From the NCBI GenBank assembly GCA_020061355.1, contig JAGUYK010000022.1:1-64000 (forward strand): a stretch of 64,000 nucleotides of DNA, written 5' to 3'. The stretch's first letter is position 1; each line of letters starts with the position of its first letter. A program made the position numbers and the translations under genes. Positions 16,736-24,690 of this stretch are shown here, one piece after another. Source of the DNA: Ignavibacteriales bacterium. Its GTDB lineage: Bacteria > Bacteroidota > Ignavibacteria > Ignavibacteriales > Melioribacteraceae. The notes beneath the pieces are model-generated. The model made no database searches. It had not been told where the DNA came from and saw only the letters and a program-made list of their open reading frames with translations.

Positions 16736-17881
16736 TTACTTCAGCAATTCTTTTGTTCTTTCATGAACAACCTGACCATCTTTTACGATTACAGCTCCTT
16801 TAAAAATCTCATCTTCCATGTTAACAATAAAATTTCCATCCTTGCTTGAATATTCAATAAGACTTAAAAGATTTTTCGAATACATTTCACTTGCATGGTA
16901 AGGGACCAGACTAGGAAGATTAGGTTCGCCGATAATTGTTACATTGTGTTTTACAACAGTTTTATTCATTTCGCTAAGCTCACAATTACCGCCAAATTCA
17001 ACAGCCATATCGAGGACAACAGACCCCGGTCTCATTTTCTTAACCATTTCTTCTGTAACAAGAACCGGAGATTTCTTACCCGGAATTAATGCAGTTGTAA
17101 TAACAATATCTGCTTCAGATACATGTTTAAAGATCAATTCCTTTTGCTTCTTCAGAAATTCTTCTGATTGTTCCTTAGCATAACCTCCGGCATCCTGCAT
17201 CGATTCATCTGTTGGTACTTCAATAAATTTTCCGCCAAGACTTTGAACTTCTTCTTTAACCTGTGGACGAATATCGGAAACTTCAACGACGGCACCGAGA
17301 CGTTTAGCAGTACCAAGAGCCGATAAGCCGGCAACACCGGCACCCATAATTACAACCCTTGCCGGAGATATTGTTCCGGCTGCAGTCATCATTAACGGGA
17401 AAATTTTTCTTAAATGATTAGCAGCAAGAATAACGCTTTTATAACCGGCTAAGTTTGCTTGTGAACTCAATGCATCCATTCTTTGTGCTAATGTCGTACG
17501 CGGGATTGCATCAACAGAGATAATGTCTATTCCGAGTTCTGCTCCTTTCTTCGCTAATTCAAACTGATGTAAAGAATAAAGAAAACAGATAAGCAGAGAA
17601 CCCTTTTTCATTAATTCCAATTCATTTTTTTGGAAATCCGGATGTTCAACCGGCTTCTGAACTTTCAGGATAATATCGCTTGACGAATAGAACTGCTTGA
17701 GATCTGCTGCCACTTCCGCTCCGGCATGCTTATACTTTTCATCAGGGAACCCTGCTTTCATACCGGCATCTTTCTCAATCTGAACTTTAAATCCCTTCTT
17801 AATCAGTTTTGCAGCTACATCGGGAACACAGGCAACTCGATTTTCACCTTCAACAATTTCCTTTGGTATTCCGATAACCAT
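16736..17881 (-). CDS. pntA: NAD(P) transhydrogenase subunit alpha (NAD-binding)
   Basis: A 381-residue peripheral subunit carrying domain I of the proton-pumping transhydrogenase, which binds NAD(H). It begins MVIGIPKEIVEGENRVACVP and shares the AlaDh/PNT fold with the alanine dehydrogenase at 0.3-1.4 kb. RMDALSSQANLAGYKSV near 130, VVIMGAGVAGLSALGTAKRLGA near 170 and the long loop ending ITTALIPGKKSPVLV are PNT-specific and rule out alanine dehydrogenase. Start ATG 17881 has AGGAG upstream. A minus-10-like TATCTTTG lies about 80 bases upstream. It is the first gene of the three-gene pnt operon. Confidence 0.95.
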   Translation of the reverse strand: MVIGIPKEIVEGENRVACVPDVAAKLIKKGFKVQIEKDAGMKAGFPDEKYKHAGAEVAADLKQFYSSSDIILKVQKPVEHPDFQKNELELMKKGSLLICFLYSLHQFELAKKGAELGIDIISVDAIPRTTLAQRMDALSSQANLAGYKSVILAANHLRKIFPLMMTAAGTISPARVVIMGAGVAGLSALGTAKRLGAVVEVSDIRPQVKEEVQSLGGKFIEVPTDESMQDAGGYAKEQSEEFLKKQKELIFKHVSEADIVITTALIPGKKSPVLVTEEMVKKMRPGSVVLDMAVEFGGNCELSEMNKTVVKHNVTIIGEPNLPSLVPYHASEMYSKNLLSLIEYSSKDGNFIVNMEDEIFKGAVIVKDGQVVHERTKELLK

Positions 17882-17957
17882 CTATTACTCCTTAACTTAA
17901 TTAATTGGTTAGTTTCTGATAAGATTTGAAAACCACAAATTATTCATTTTTGATAGG

Positions 17958-17987
17958 CAAAGATATTACTTTTGTCCAAAATAACAG
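17958..17987 (-). promoter_or_regulatory. Candidate pnt promoter
   Basis: On the minus strand TATCTTTG (17958-17965) matches the Bacteroidota minus-7 consensus TAnnTTTG exactly. CTG lies 19 bases further upstream (17985-17987), one base off the TTG expected for the minus-33 element. It is about 77 bp before the pntA start. The half-match makes this a moderate guess. Confidence 0.35.
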
Positions 17988-18104
17988 TTATAAATCGAAT
18001 TTAATTCGGATTTTTTTTCGAAACTTTCTTCTTAAATTCAATAAAATAAATTGGAATTAGATGGATAGATAAAGACAAATAGTAAATTGGCCTTATTAAG
18101 ATAA

Positions 18105-18491
18105 GCTGACTTTAATGAGAAGTACTATCTATCTGATCTGAAATGTTTGCGATATGAATTAGGTGAACCGGATGAATCAGGAAAAAGAAGACCAATTGTA
18201 ATTCCAAATAGTGAATTCATTTTGAATGTTAATAAGGTTATCGTGGAAATAGGTAATGGAAGCAATCCGTTTATCAGTCAAACAACGCTGCAGATTAGTG
18301 TAAACAAATGGGGCAACATAATTGTAGACGAGACACAAAAAACATCTGTCGATAAAATCTTTGCAGGCGGGGATATTGTACTCGGTGCCGCTACAGTTAT
18401 TCTTGCAATGGGAGAAGGAAGACGTGCTGCAGCAGCAATTAATAAAATGCTTGCCGAAGAAATTGAGAAAGAAAAAGCGGTAACGAATTAG
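18105..18491 (+). pseudogene. Remnant of glutamate synthase small subunit (C-terminal piece)
   Basis: An open stretch of 128 codons without a plausible start. From the CLRYELGEPDESGKRRP segment onward it matches the C-terminus of the NADPH-dependent glutamate synthase small subunit (about 460-480 residues when whole). Further markers are IVEIGNGSNPFIS, KTSVDKIFAGGDIV (the FAD-closing AGGD motif) and GAATVILAMGEGRRAAAAI. The first three quarters, with the Fe-S cysteines and both nucleotide sites, are missing; the frame is closed by TAA at 18102. It cannot be functional by itself. The deletion point falls just before the ELGEPD motif. A GAGACGCTC hairpin of a dispersed repeat family closes its 3' end. 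Confidence 0.8.
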
Positions 18492-18496
18492 TTTTT

Positions 18497-18522
18497 GGTA
18501 GAGACGCTCGGTTGAGCGTCTC
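18497..18522. terminator. GAGACGCTC hairpin (GGTAGAGACG repeat, copy 2), likely bidirectional terminator
   Basis: A perfect 9-bp stem, GAGACGCTC (18501-18509) and GAGCGTCTC (18514-18522), with a 4-base loop, followed on the plus strand by ATTTTTATTTT. The minus strand also exits into T/A-rich sequence. It lies between the end of the gltD-type remnant and the end of the convergent membrane-protein gene, so it can terminate both. The left arm shares TGGTAGAGACG with the repeat at 12988-13015, which shows it belongs to a dispersed family. Confidence 0.65.
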
Positions 18523-18526
18523 ATTT

Positions 18527-18853
18527 TTATTTTGCGTTAAAATTCGGTAATTGGCTCTTCAACTCATTCAATAATTCTACAGTTTCGTGCGTGTTATCTT
18601 CCATACTAACAAAACAAGAAATCATTTGCCCCATTGCCACAAAAAAATAACCGAAAGCACCGCTTAATAAACCGATTGGAAAACTTAACATCCCTATTGC
18701 TTTTGCAAAACTATCATTACTCACACAGCTTTTTAGACTGGAAAAAATTGTTAATGCTGCAAAACCAACAATTACCCAACCAATAATTGTAATTGTTTTG
18801 CCAAGAGACAAAAGCGTTTTGAAGCGAGAGTTAATAATAGGATTGTATTCCAT
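18527..18853 (-). CDS. Hypothetical two-helix membrane protein
   Basis: A 108-residue protein with two strongly hydrophobic segments: about 17-37 (TIIGWVIVGFAALTIFS) and about 53-80 (MLSFPIGLLSGAFGYFFVAMG). Between them is a loop with a single cysteine. A polar tail of about 25 residues (ETVELLNELKSQLPNFNAK) probably forms a cytoplasmic helix. I recognise no family. Start ATG 18853 has GAGGAT upstream. It follows the lipoprotein gene by 24 bp on the same strand, so it is likely the last gene of the 18.5-21.2 kb group. Its role is unknown. Confidence 0.6.
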   Translation of the reverse strand: MEYNPIINSRFKTLLSLGKTITIIGWVIVGFAALTIFSSLKSCVSNDSFAKAIGMLSFPIGLLSGAFGYFFVAMGQMISCFVSMEDNTHETVELLNELKSQLPNFNAK

Positions 18854-18877
18854 TTAATCCTCAAAGAAATTGTTATT

Positions 18878-19570
18878 TTATTTCTTGCTAAGCTCAAATG
18901 CTCTATTTTCTTCTTTGTCAAATTTTAATTCATCTAATTCCCATTTCCCATTATCCGGGTCCAAGTAGACTTTTGCGTTCCCTTCAAATTCCTCTTTGTT
19001 AATGATAAGATTGGGTAATTCCGATAGAATTTGATATTTAAATGTTAAGGCGTATATCTTCATTTTAATACCCATGCCCATAGGCTCAGCTTCATATTCA
19101 TTAGTATAAATAATTGATTTTAATCTTCTGTCACCAAGTTTAAACAACCAACTATCACATTTTGCAGCTGGGTCTACTAAATACTTTTTGATCTCACTTG
19201 AATATATCATTACTGGATAATCAAACTTACCGTAATTATTAGTTGTGGAATAATGCTTAATGGAAGCTAAGCCTGATATCAACAAGTAATTCAAGAAATT
19301 ATGATCTAACATTCGACTATGACTATTAAATCCTATTGGTGCAGCATCTAATCCATAATAAATTTTGCTATTACAGTAATTTGCAACCCATTTCTCATTA
19401 TCTGAATCGTCACACGGGATTGAAATAGCTATAGGTTTTGCAAATTTAGATTTTTCAAAAACAATTTCTTTAATATCTGGAGGGATACTTTTGCTGCATG
19501 AAATGGCAATCAAAGAAGTGATAATCATTCCTATAAAAATCAACAAATTCTTAATATGATCTTCTCTCAT
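18878..19570 (-). CDS. Hypothetical lipoprotein
   Basis: A 230-residue protein with a lipoprotein signal: a hydrophobic stretch LLIFIGMIITSLIAIS ends in the lipobox cysteine C25 (IAIS-C-SK). The mature part is soluble and mixed alpha/beta, with aromatic-rich stretches such as YCNSKIYYGLDAAPIG and KYQILSELPNLI. I recognise no domain. Start ATG 19570 has a strong AGGAGG eight bases upstream. It is 15 bp downstream of the BNR-propeller gene on the same strand, so the two exported proteins are probably made together. No functional assignment is made. Confidence 0.65.
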   Translation of the reverse strand: MREDHIKNLLIFIGMIITSLIAISCSKSIPPDIKEIVFEKSKFAKPIAISIPCDDSDNEKWVANYCNSKIYYGLDAAPIGFNSHSRMLDHNFLNYLLISGLASIKHYSTTNNYGKFDYPVMIYSSEIKKYLVDPAAKCDSWLFKLGDRRLKSIIYTNEYEAEPMGMGIKMKIYALTFKYQILSELPNLIINKEEFEGNAKVYLDPDNGKWELDELKFDKEENRAFELSKK

Positions 19571-19585
19571 TTCATCCTCCTAAAA

Positions 19586-21199
19586 TTATTTTACTTCTAG
19601 AACTTTACCAGTCTTTAAGTCGGCTTCAACTTTATAACTTCTAACAATTCCTTCATCATAAGACATAATAATCATGTCCACATTGAATTTTGTTTCGTCT
19701 TTATTCCACTTGAAACTTTTTTCATCAACTCTTGCCCATTGATTTTTAGAACTCAACGCTCCGAAACTGTTTTCACTGCTTAAATTATAAATAGTACCAA
19801 CACCGTTGCGTTCTGCTAAAGGCAAGGTAATAATCTTTTTTGTCTCTAGATTAATTGACTGCATCAAACCAGATTCAGGATCATGAAGAATTGCATATTT
19901 GTTATTCTTTGACCACTTGACCCACATTGCTGGACCATAATGAGTGTCATTTGCATCTATGAGTGACATTTTTTCCAGATCTAATAACTTGAAGAAGCGC
20001 TCTTCACAACCACCCTTGTCAAGATCGATAGAGCCAATTGTACAACCGGTGAGGAAAACAAATTTTCCATCCGGACTTAATAATGAAATGTAAACAACTT
20101 GAGGAGTTGAAAACTTAGGTTTTCCATCTACATATATTGTATTTACTATTTTATCATTACATTTTTTCCCTTTATATGATAAGATATAATCTTTACTATA
20201 AGAGAAATCTTTTCGTTTACTGCCTAATGATAATTTGATCCATTCATTTTTCATGGATTCATTAGACTTTTGAGAAATATTCTCTGAGCCATTAGCAGAC
20301 ATGTCAGAAAGAGCCAAATAATAAATACCCTCATCATTCCCAACTATGATATTATATTTATTAACCTGAATCCTGCTAACATTTTTATTATTCAATCCAT
20401 TTGAATTAATTGATAACCAATTTTTCCCAAAATCATTTGAAAAATATACACCATCTATAGTCCCGACGCAGATTGTTGAGTTATTATATGCAAAACTTAA
20501 AATAAAAGGTAACTTTACTGTAGGAGTCAACCAAATTGATCCATTGTCTTCAGAATAATATAATTGACCATCAACAATAGCATAATTTATATTATTGGTG
20601 TTTGCAATTATACTACAGTTGCCTTTAGGTACACCCTTAACAACTTCCCAATTCTGATAACCAATACTGTTAGTGAAGTAAAGACCACCATTATTACAAA
20701 TTGCATAAAAATTCTTAAAGTCATAAGCTAATGAATGAACAAAGTATGCACCACTTGATTGTGGTAAACCTTCGTTAGCACCGTACCACTTTTTCCCTTC
20801 ATCAAATGAAACCAAAATACCTCTACCATTAGTTCCGGCAACTAAAGAATAATTAGTTAATAATGTTGTAAATACATTAACCGGCGGGAAAGTATAACTA
20901 TAATTCTTCCATGATTTCCCATAGTCTGAGGAAAAATAAATCCCCCCATAAGTAGATGCATAAACTTTATTTTCATTCTTAGTTAAACTAAATACAGATT
21001 TATCACCTAGACCACTATTAGATTCTTCCCATGATATTCCGTAATTATTTGATTTAAATATTCCCCCACCATTGGTACAAGCAAACACAATATTATTAAT
21101 CTCTACAAAAGAATTGACATTTGTTGGTCCATTTGTTTTAATAAATTGCGCAAATAAAGATTGAACAAATAAAAATAGAGCAATAAAATATTTTTTCAT
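19586..21199 (-). CDS. Secreted BNR/sortilin-like beta-propeller protein
   Basis: A 537-residue exported protein. Signal peptide MKKYFIALFLFVQSLFAQ is followed by at least six BNR-type blades (about 20-300). Each blade pairs a 'GG-IFKSNNYG-SW' or 'YFSSDYGKSWKN' motif (S/T-x-D-x-G-x-x-W) with a following 'SL' or 'NN-Y' strand. The C-terminal 200 residues form a different beta domain with WD40/TolB-like phrases (YISLLSPDGKFVFLTG, VKWSKNNKYAILHDPESG). There is no T9SS C-terminal sorting domain, which is unusual beside the other exported proteins here; it may stay periplasmic. BNR repeats here resemble the photosystem-assembly YCF48/sortilin type, which bind proteins or glycans. No enzymatic residues are visible. 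The downstream neighbour is a lipoprotein gene 15 bp away. Confidence 0.7.
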   Translation of the reverse strand: MKKYFIALFLFVQSLFAQFIKTNGPTNVNSFVEINNIVFACTNGGGIFKSNNYGISWEESNSGLGDKSVFSLTKNENKVYASTYGGIYFSSDYGKSWKNYSYTFPPVNVFTTLLTNYSLVAGTNGRGILVSFDEGKKWYGANEGLPQSSGAYFVHSLAYDFKNFYAICNNGGLYFTNSIGYQNWEVVKGVPKGNCSIIANTNNINYAIVDGQLYYSEDNGSIWLTPTVKLPFILSFAYNNSTICVGTIDGVYFSNDFGKNWLSINSNGLNNKNVSRIQVNKYNIIVGNDEGIYYLALSDMSANGSENISQKSNESMKNEWIKLSLGSKRKDFSYSKDYILSYKGKKCNDKIVNTIYVDGKPKFSTPQVVYISLLSPDGKFVFLTGCTIGSIDLDKGGCEERFFKLLDLEKMSLIDANDTHYGPAMWVKWSKNNKYAILHDPESGLMQSINLETKKIITLPLAERNGVGTIYNLSSENSFGALSSKNQWARVDEKSFKWNKDETKFNVDMIIMSYDEGIVRSYKVEADLKTGKVLEVK

Positions 21200-21347
21200 A
21201 TTAACCTCATTTATTATTTCCTTACAACCTTTATTGTTTTATTATATTCATCCAACGTAATTCCATTCGGCTGAGCTGAGGTGTCATATTGAGCAAATTA
21301 ATTAACACAGACTTATACCCATTATTTTTACGTAATGTTTATTTGAA

Positions 21348-22025
21348 TTACAACTGTCTCAATGTCCCTTTGCCAAAATTCTGCGAAACCCCTTGTGTTA
21401 CTGAACGAACCATTTCTTCATTACTTATATCATTTCCTTGAATAGAAAGTCTTGCTAACCACCATGCACGGCGACTTGAAAGTTCATAAAGAACTACGGT
21501 CACACTTAATCTTTTAATAGTTGTAGGTATATTTAATCCTAAAACATTTTTGAATCCTGCTTGTTCAGAAAAGCCATAACTTGTAAAAAGAAGGGCCTCA
21601 AAATTCATTTCTGTTTTTAAATCCTCAAAAAATTTAAATGTTTCACTAGTAAAATTTGGTGTACCGCCTGCAGCTTGCACGTATGTATTGAGATCAGCAA
21701 CATAATTTTGATAGCCTCTCCCTAATCCTTTTTCATTCATTTTTCTTAAAACCTCATCATAAGAAATTACTTTCCATGCTTTTTGTGCAGTTTTAAGTTC
21801 TGCCGGTAATCCATCATTAATAGCCCCAGATACTTCTGGGACTTCACTCTCATAGTTATTTACTGGCATTATGGCGACTGCCTGTACTTTTGTAAAATCA
21901 AGAGCTGGTGAACGATATAGAATTTCTGGTTTCAGAATCATATCTGTATTAGAAGTGGCGCATGATACAAAAAGTGTGATGGTAGTAACTAACAAGAATA
22001 AACTAGATGCAACTCTGGCTTTCAT
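21348..22025 (-). CDS. Hypothetical lipoprotein with a conserved-looking middle region
   Basis: 225 residues if started at ATG 22025, which has GGAGG seven bases upstream. An open frame extends 12 codons further up without a ribosome-binding site. The signal MKARVASSLFLLVTTITLFVS ends in lipobox cysteine C22. The mature domain begins near VQAVAIMPVNNYE and continues WKVISYDEVLRKMNEKG, LLFTSYGFSEQAG and VTVVLYELSSRRAWWLARLS. This order (a 'MPVNN' strand, a 'VISYDEV' strand-helix, a 'VLYELSSRRAWWLA' strand pair) resembles the alpha/beta lipoproteins related to GNA1162/CsgG/TolB-N, which oligomerise at the outer membrane. The resemblance is mine and not proven. It stands alone, 148 bp from the next gene. 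Confidence 0.6.
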   Translation of the reverse strand: MKARVASSLFLLVTTITLFVSCATSNTDMILKPEILYRSPALDFTKVQAVAIMPVNNYESEVPEVSGAINDGLPAELKTAQKAWKVISYDEVLRKMNEKGLGRGYQNYVADLNTYVQAAGGTPNFTSETFKFFEDLKTEMNFEALLFTSYGFSEQAGFKNVLGLNIPTTIKRLSVTVVLYELSSRRAWWLARLSIQGNDISNEEMVRSVTQGVSQNFGKGTLRQL

Positions 22026-22153
22026 ATTTCCTCCGTTTAGTGATATTACTATTATTCCCACGTTGGAGGGCTTTTGCAGAAATTAATTTGAAAATTTTCT
22101 TTTAGGATGGAGTCTATTATCAAAAAAGGCAGGATTAAATTAATAACGATAAC

Positions 22154-23581
22154 TTACTTAAGATACTTTAACCCTCCAGCGAGCTTGTTGAGATAGACAG
22201 CATTAAGAGGTTCTTTTATTTTGCCCTCATTAAATAAACGGATATAGTTTGAAGTAAAATCATCCCCAGGAACAACACTATTGAGTTTCATATCTTTTCC
22301 AAAATTATATAGTATTGCACCATAAACATTTTGCTGATGACCCGGATTAGGCACTTCTTGCACGTAAGCTGATATTGTTCTTTCTTCTTTTGAAATGAGA
22401 AATTTTTCAACTGAATTGTAATCTGAAAGACTAACAAGCCGTCCATAATTCGTATGTGGAATAATTATATAGTGCAATGCAGTATTCTTCTGTGACTCTA
22501 AAGGAATATACTCGGCTGTTGAAGGGCTAAAACCTTTTATACTATCAGAATCGAAAACTGCTATAAATGCAGAATTGAGTGCATTGTTAATTCCACCAAT
22601 AAATATTTCATCTTTACCATCATTATTTAAATCAAAAACAGAAGCTGTGATTATACCGCCAGAATTATAGAATTCCTGTATTACGTTGCCCGTTTGAATA
22701 TCTAACTCGAATAATTTTGTAGGTGCATACATTGAGCCAGCAATTACAAATAAACGTGTATTATTTTTTGATTTCTCTTTGTAAGTAAAATAGTTCGCAA
22801 TAAATAACTCACCGTATTTCCATCTTGGAGTATCAAATTTTGCCAATGAGCCACAGCCGTATTTCCATTTTAATTTTCCTTCATTATTATAACAGTAAAG
22901 CGTATCCATTGCTAAAATACTTTGTCTAGCATAATTACCCGTAATTAATAAATCATTTATTCCATCCCCATCTAAATCTTCTAATAATATTTCTCTTATA
23001 CTACTTAAGGTTTTCTGATTTTCAAATGATCTATCACTTCTATAATCTTCCATTCCGGGTACACCCTTTTTCCACAATACCTCTCCCATTTCATTATAAA
23101 TTTTGAGAACATTATTATCTATTATAGCAAGTGTGGGGTTAACATATTTCATTTCAGGTTTTTTGTAATAAAGGATCACAGCTATCAATGCACCTACAAG
23201 TACCAAGGAAGCAGAAAACTTTAGCGGATTATATCGAACAATATCTCTGATCCATACTACCACGGACTTCTTTCTGCGTTCAATAATTTCATAATTGCCG
23301 TTGTAAACTGCTACTGCTCTATTGTGTCCATCCAGAAATTTTTCATTTTCTATCGGTGTGTTCTGTCTCAGTATTTTTTTGGCAGTTTCAGCATCATTTA
23401 TTTCGTTCTCTTCAGAATTATTTTCGATGTATGCATAGAAGGATTTCATCTTTTCATAATTCTCACGGCAGAACTGACATTCGGTTAAATGTTCTTCAAT
23501 ACTTCTTAACTGCTCGGCAGATAACCGGTGTTCATCAAGAAGCAATAATTCTAATTCGTTATCGTTTATGTGATTCTTCAT
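22154..23581 (-). CDS. Anti-sigma-factor-like zinc-finger membrane protein with FG-GAP/VCBS propeller
   Basis: A 475-residue single-pass membrane protein. The N-terminus has the zinc-binding anti-sigma (ZAS) pattern: H4 ahead of HLTECQFC, i.e. H-x3-C-x2-C, near residues 31-38. A membrane helix follows at about 125-145 (SASLVLVGALIAVILYY). The outer 320 residues carry repeats with calcium-loop motifs of the FG-GAP/VCBS type, LEDLDGDGINDLLITGNY near 213 and VFDLNNDGKDEIFIGGINN near 315. The layout suggests a cytoplasmic domain that holds a sigma factor and a periplasmic propeller that senses something. It lies 56 bp downstream of the unrecognised 347-residue gene, the usual order for a sigma/anti-sigma pair. 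Function is inferred from domain layout. Confidence 0.65.
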   Translation of the reverse strand: MKNHINDNELELLLLDEHRLSAEQLRSIEEHLTECQFCRENYEKMKSFYAYIENNSEENEINDAETAKKILRQNTPIENEKFLDGHNRAVAVYNGNYEIIERRKKSVVVWIRDIVRYNPLKFSASLVLVGALIAVILYYKKPEMKYVNPTLAIIDNNVLKIYNEMGEVLWKKGVPGMEDYRSDRSFENQKTLSSIREILLEDLDGDGINDLLITGNYARQSILAMDTLYCYNNEGKLKWKYGCGSLAKFDTPRWKYGELFIANYFTYKEKSKNNTRLFVIAGSMYAPTKLFELDIQTGNVIQEFYNSGGIITASVFDLNNDGKDEIFIGGINNALNSAFIAVFDSDSIKGFSPSTAEYIPLESQKNTALHYIIIPHTNYGRLVSLSDYNSVEKFLISKEERTISAYVQEVPNPGHQQNVYGAILYNFGKDMKLNSVVPGDDFTSNYIRLFNEGKIKEPLNAVYLNKLAGGLKYLK

Positions 23582-23637
23582 TTTATTCTTTCTGATTCTA
23601 TAATAATATTATTACGTTTTATTTCATTTGCTGAAAA

Positions 23638-24681
23638 TCAGATTTCCTTTATCAGATAATTTGCAAATTCATCGCGTGCAAGTTTTACTAGATACTCAAC
23701 TTTAGTTCTGTAATTCTTTAGATATTCTTCTTTTTCTAACTGGTTATGAGCATTAAAATAATTATACAAGGAGTCTTTAGTCTCAACACCATAATACCAG
23801 TCATTTATAATATCTCTTATAGTTAAATAAATAGATTCAGCTTCTTCTTTATTGATCTTTCCTTTAACAAAATAATCCAGCAATATTTTTTCTTTAATAT
23901 AATTTTCAACTTTCTGCTTTACTTGAAGAGTTTCGAATTCTTCATATCCATCATTATGGACCGGTGATAAAAGCAATAATTCATTTACTTCATAAGTATT
24001 GTTCATCTCCGCACTGAAATATTTTTTTAATAATAACACAGCATCAGTTAGTAAAATACTTCTACGATAATCATTTTGAGTAGTAAGAACTTGATAAAGC
24101 TGATTCAGTAAAGAATTAGTATCGGATTCATTACTATTCATGTTAAATTCAGTCATTATTTTTTCAAATGGAAAGGCGGGCTTGTCAACTAGTCCATCGT
24201 TGTTGCTTACGACTAAGTTCAATCCACTTAAATTTTTGATAATCTTAAATTTATCCGAGTACCGAACTACATCTTTGATATTTCGAAGAATTTTTGAACC
24301 AATCGGGTCCGATTGAGAGTATAGTTTAGATAACTGTGCATCGGCGACTTTGATTAAAAAACTTTTATACGCAAGAAAGAGATTGAATTCTCTAATCTCG
24401 CTAATGTCCTGGCTTAAAGAGGAAATGAATTTTTTGAAAATATAAAACTTATTTTTATTATTTCTACCAAATGCATCAGCTATACAATCGTAAGCTAGGT
24501 CAGTAATTGTAATTCCATTTCTTGTTATTAAGTGCAATACTTTAGAACGGTAATTTATAAGGTAAGATTGAATTATTAAGCGTGATATTCTGACAAGTTC
24601 TGTTAGTTGAGCATGGTTTATTGAATCGTTAGAAACAGCAACCATACATACATGAATTTTATTTTTATCAAAACCTGTCAA
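23638..24681 (-). CDS. Unrecognised cytoplasmic protein, possible divergent sigma-like partner of the anti-sigma gene
   Basis: 347 residues, rich in Leu, Ile, Lys and Asn, soluble, no signal. I do not recognise a family with confidence. A helical N-terminal part (about 25-70: YLINYRSKVLHLITRNGI, then TDLAYDCIADAFG) looks loosely like sigma region 2 (an 'AYDCIADAF' helix where ECF factors have a DxxQExF-type helix). A second helical patch lies near 100-140 (YKSFLIKVADAQLSKLY). The resemblance is weak. Its position directly upstream of a ZAS-type anti-sigma gene is the main reason to suspect a regulator. Start: the longest frame opens with TTG at 24681, but ATG codons lie at 24645-24653. It begins 9 bp after the GH13 gene stop, so they share a transcript. 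Confidence 0.5.
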   Translation of the reverse strand: MTGFDKNKIHVCMVAVSNDSINHAQLTELVRISRLIIQSYLINYRSKVLHLITRNGITITDLAYDCIADAFGRNNKNKFYIFKKFISSLSQDISEIREFNLFLAYKSFLIKVADAQLSKLYSQSDPIGSKILRNIKDVVRYSDKFKIIKNLSGLNLVVSNNDGLVDKPAFPFEKIMTEFNMNSNESDTNSLLNQLYQVLTTQNDYRRSILLTDAVLLLKKYFSAEMNNTYEVNELLLLSPVHNDGYEEFETLQVKQKVENYIKEKILLDYFVKGKINKEEAESIYLTIRDIINDWYYGVETKDSLYNYFNAHNQLEKEEYLKNYRTKVEYLVKLARDEFANYLIKEI

Positions 24682-24690
24682 ATATTCGCT

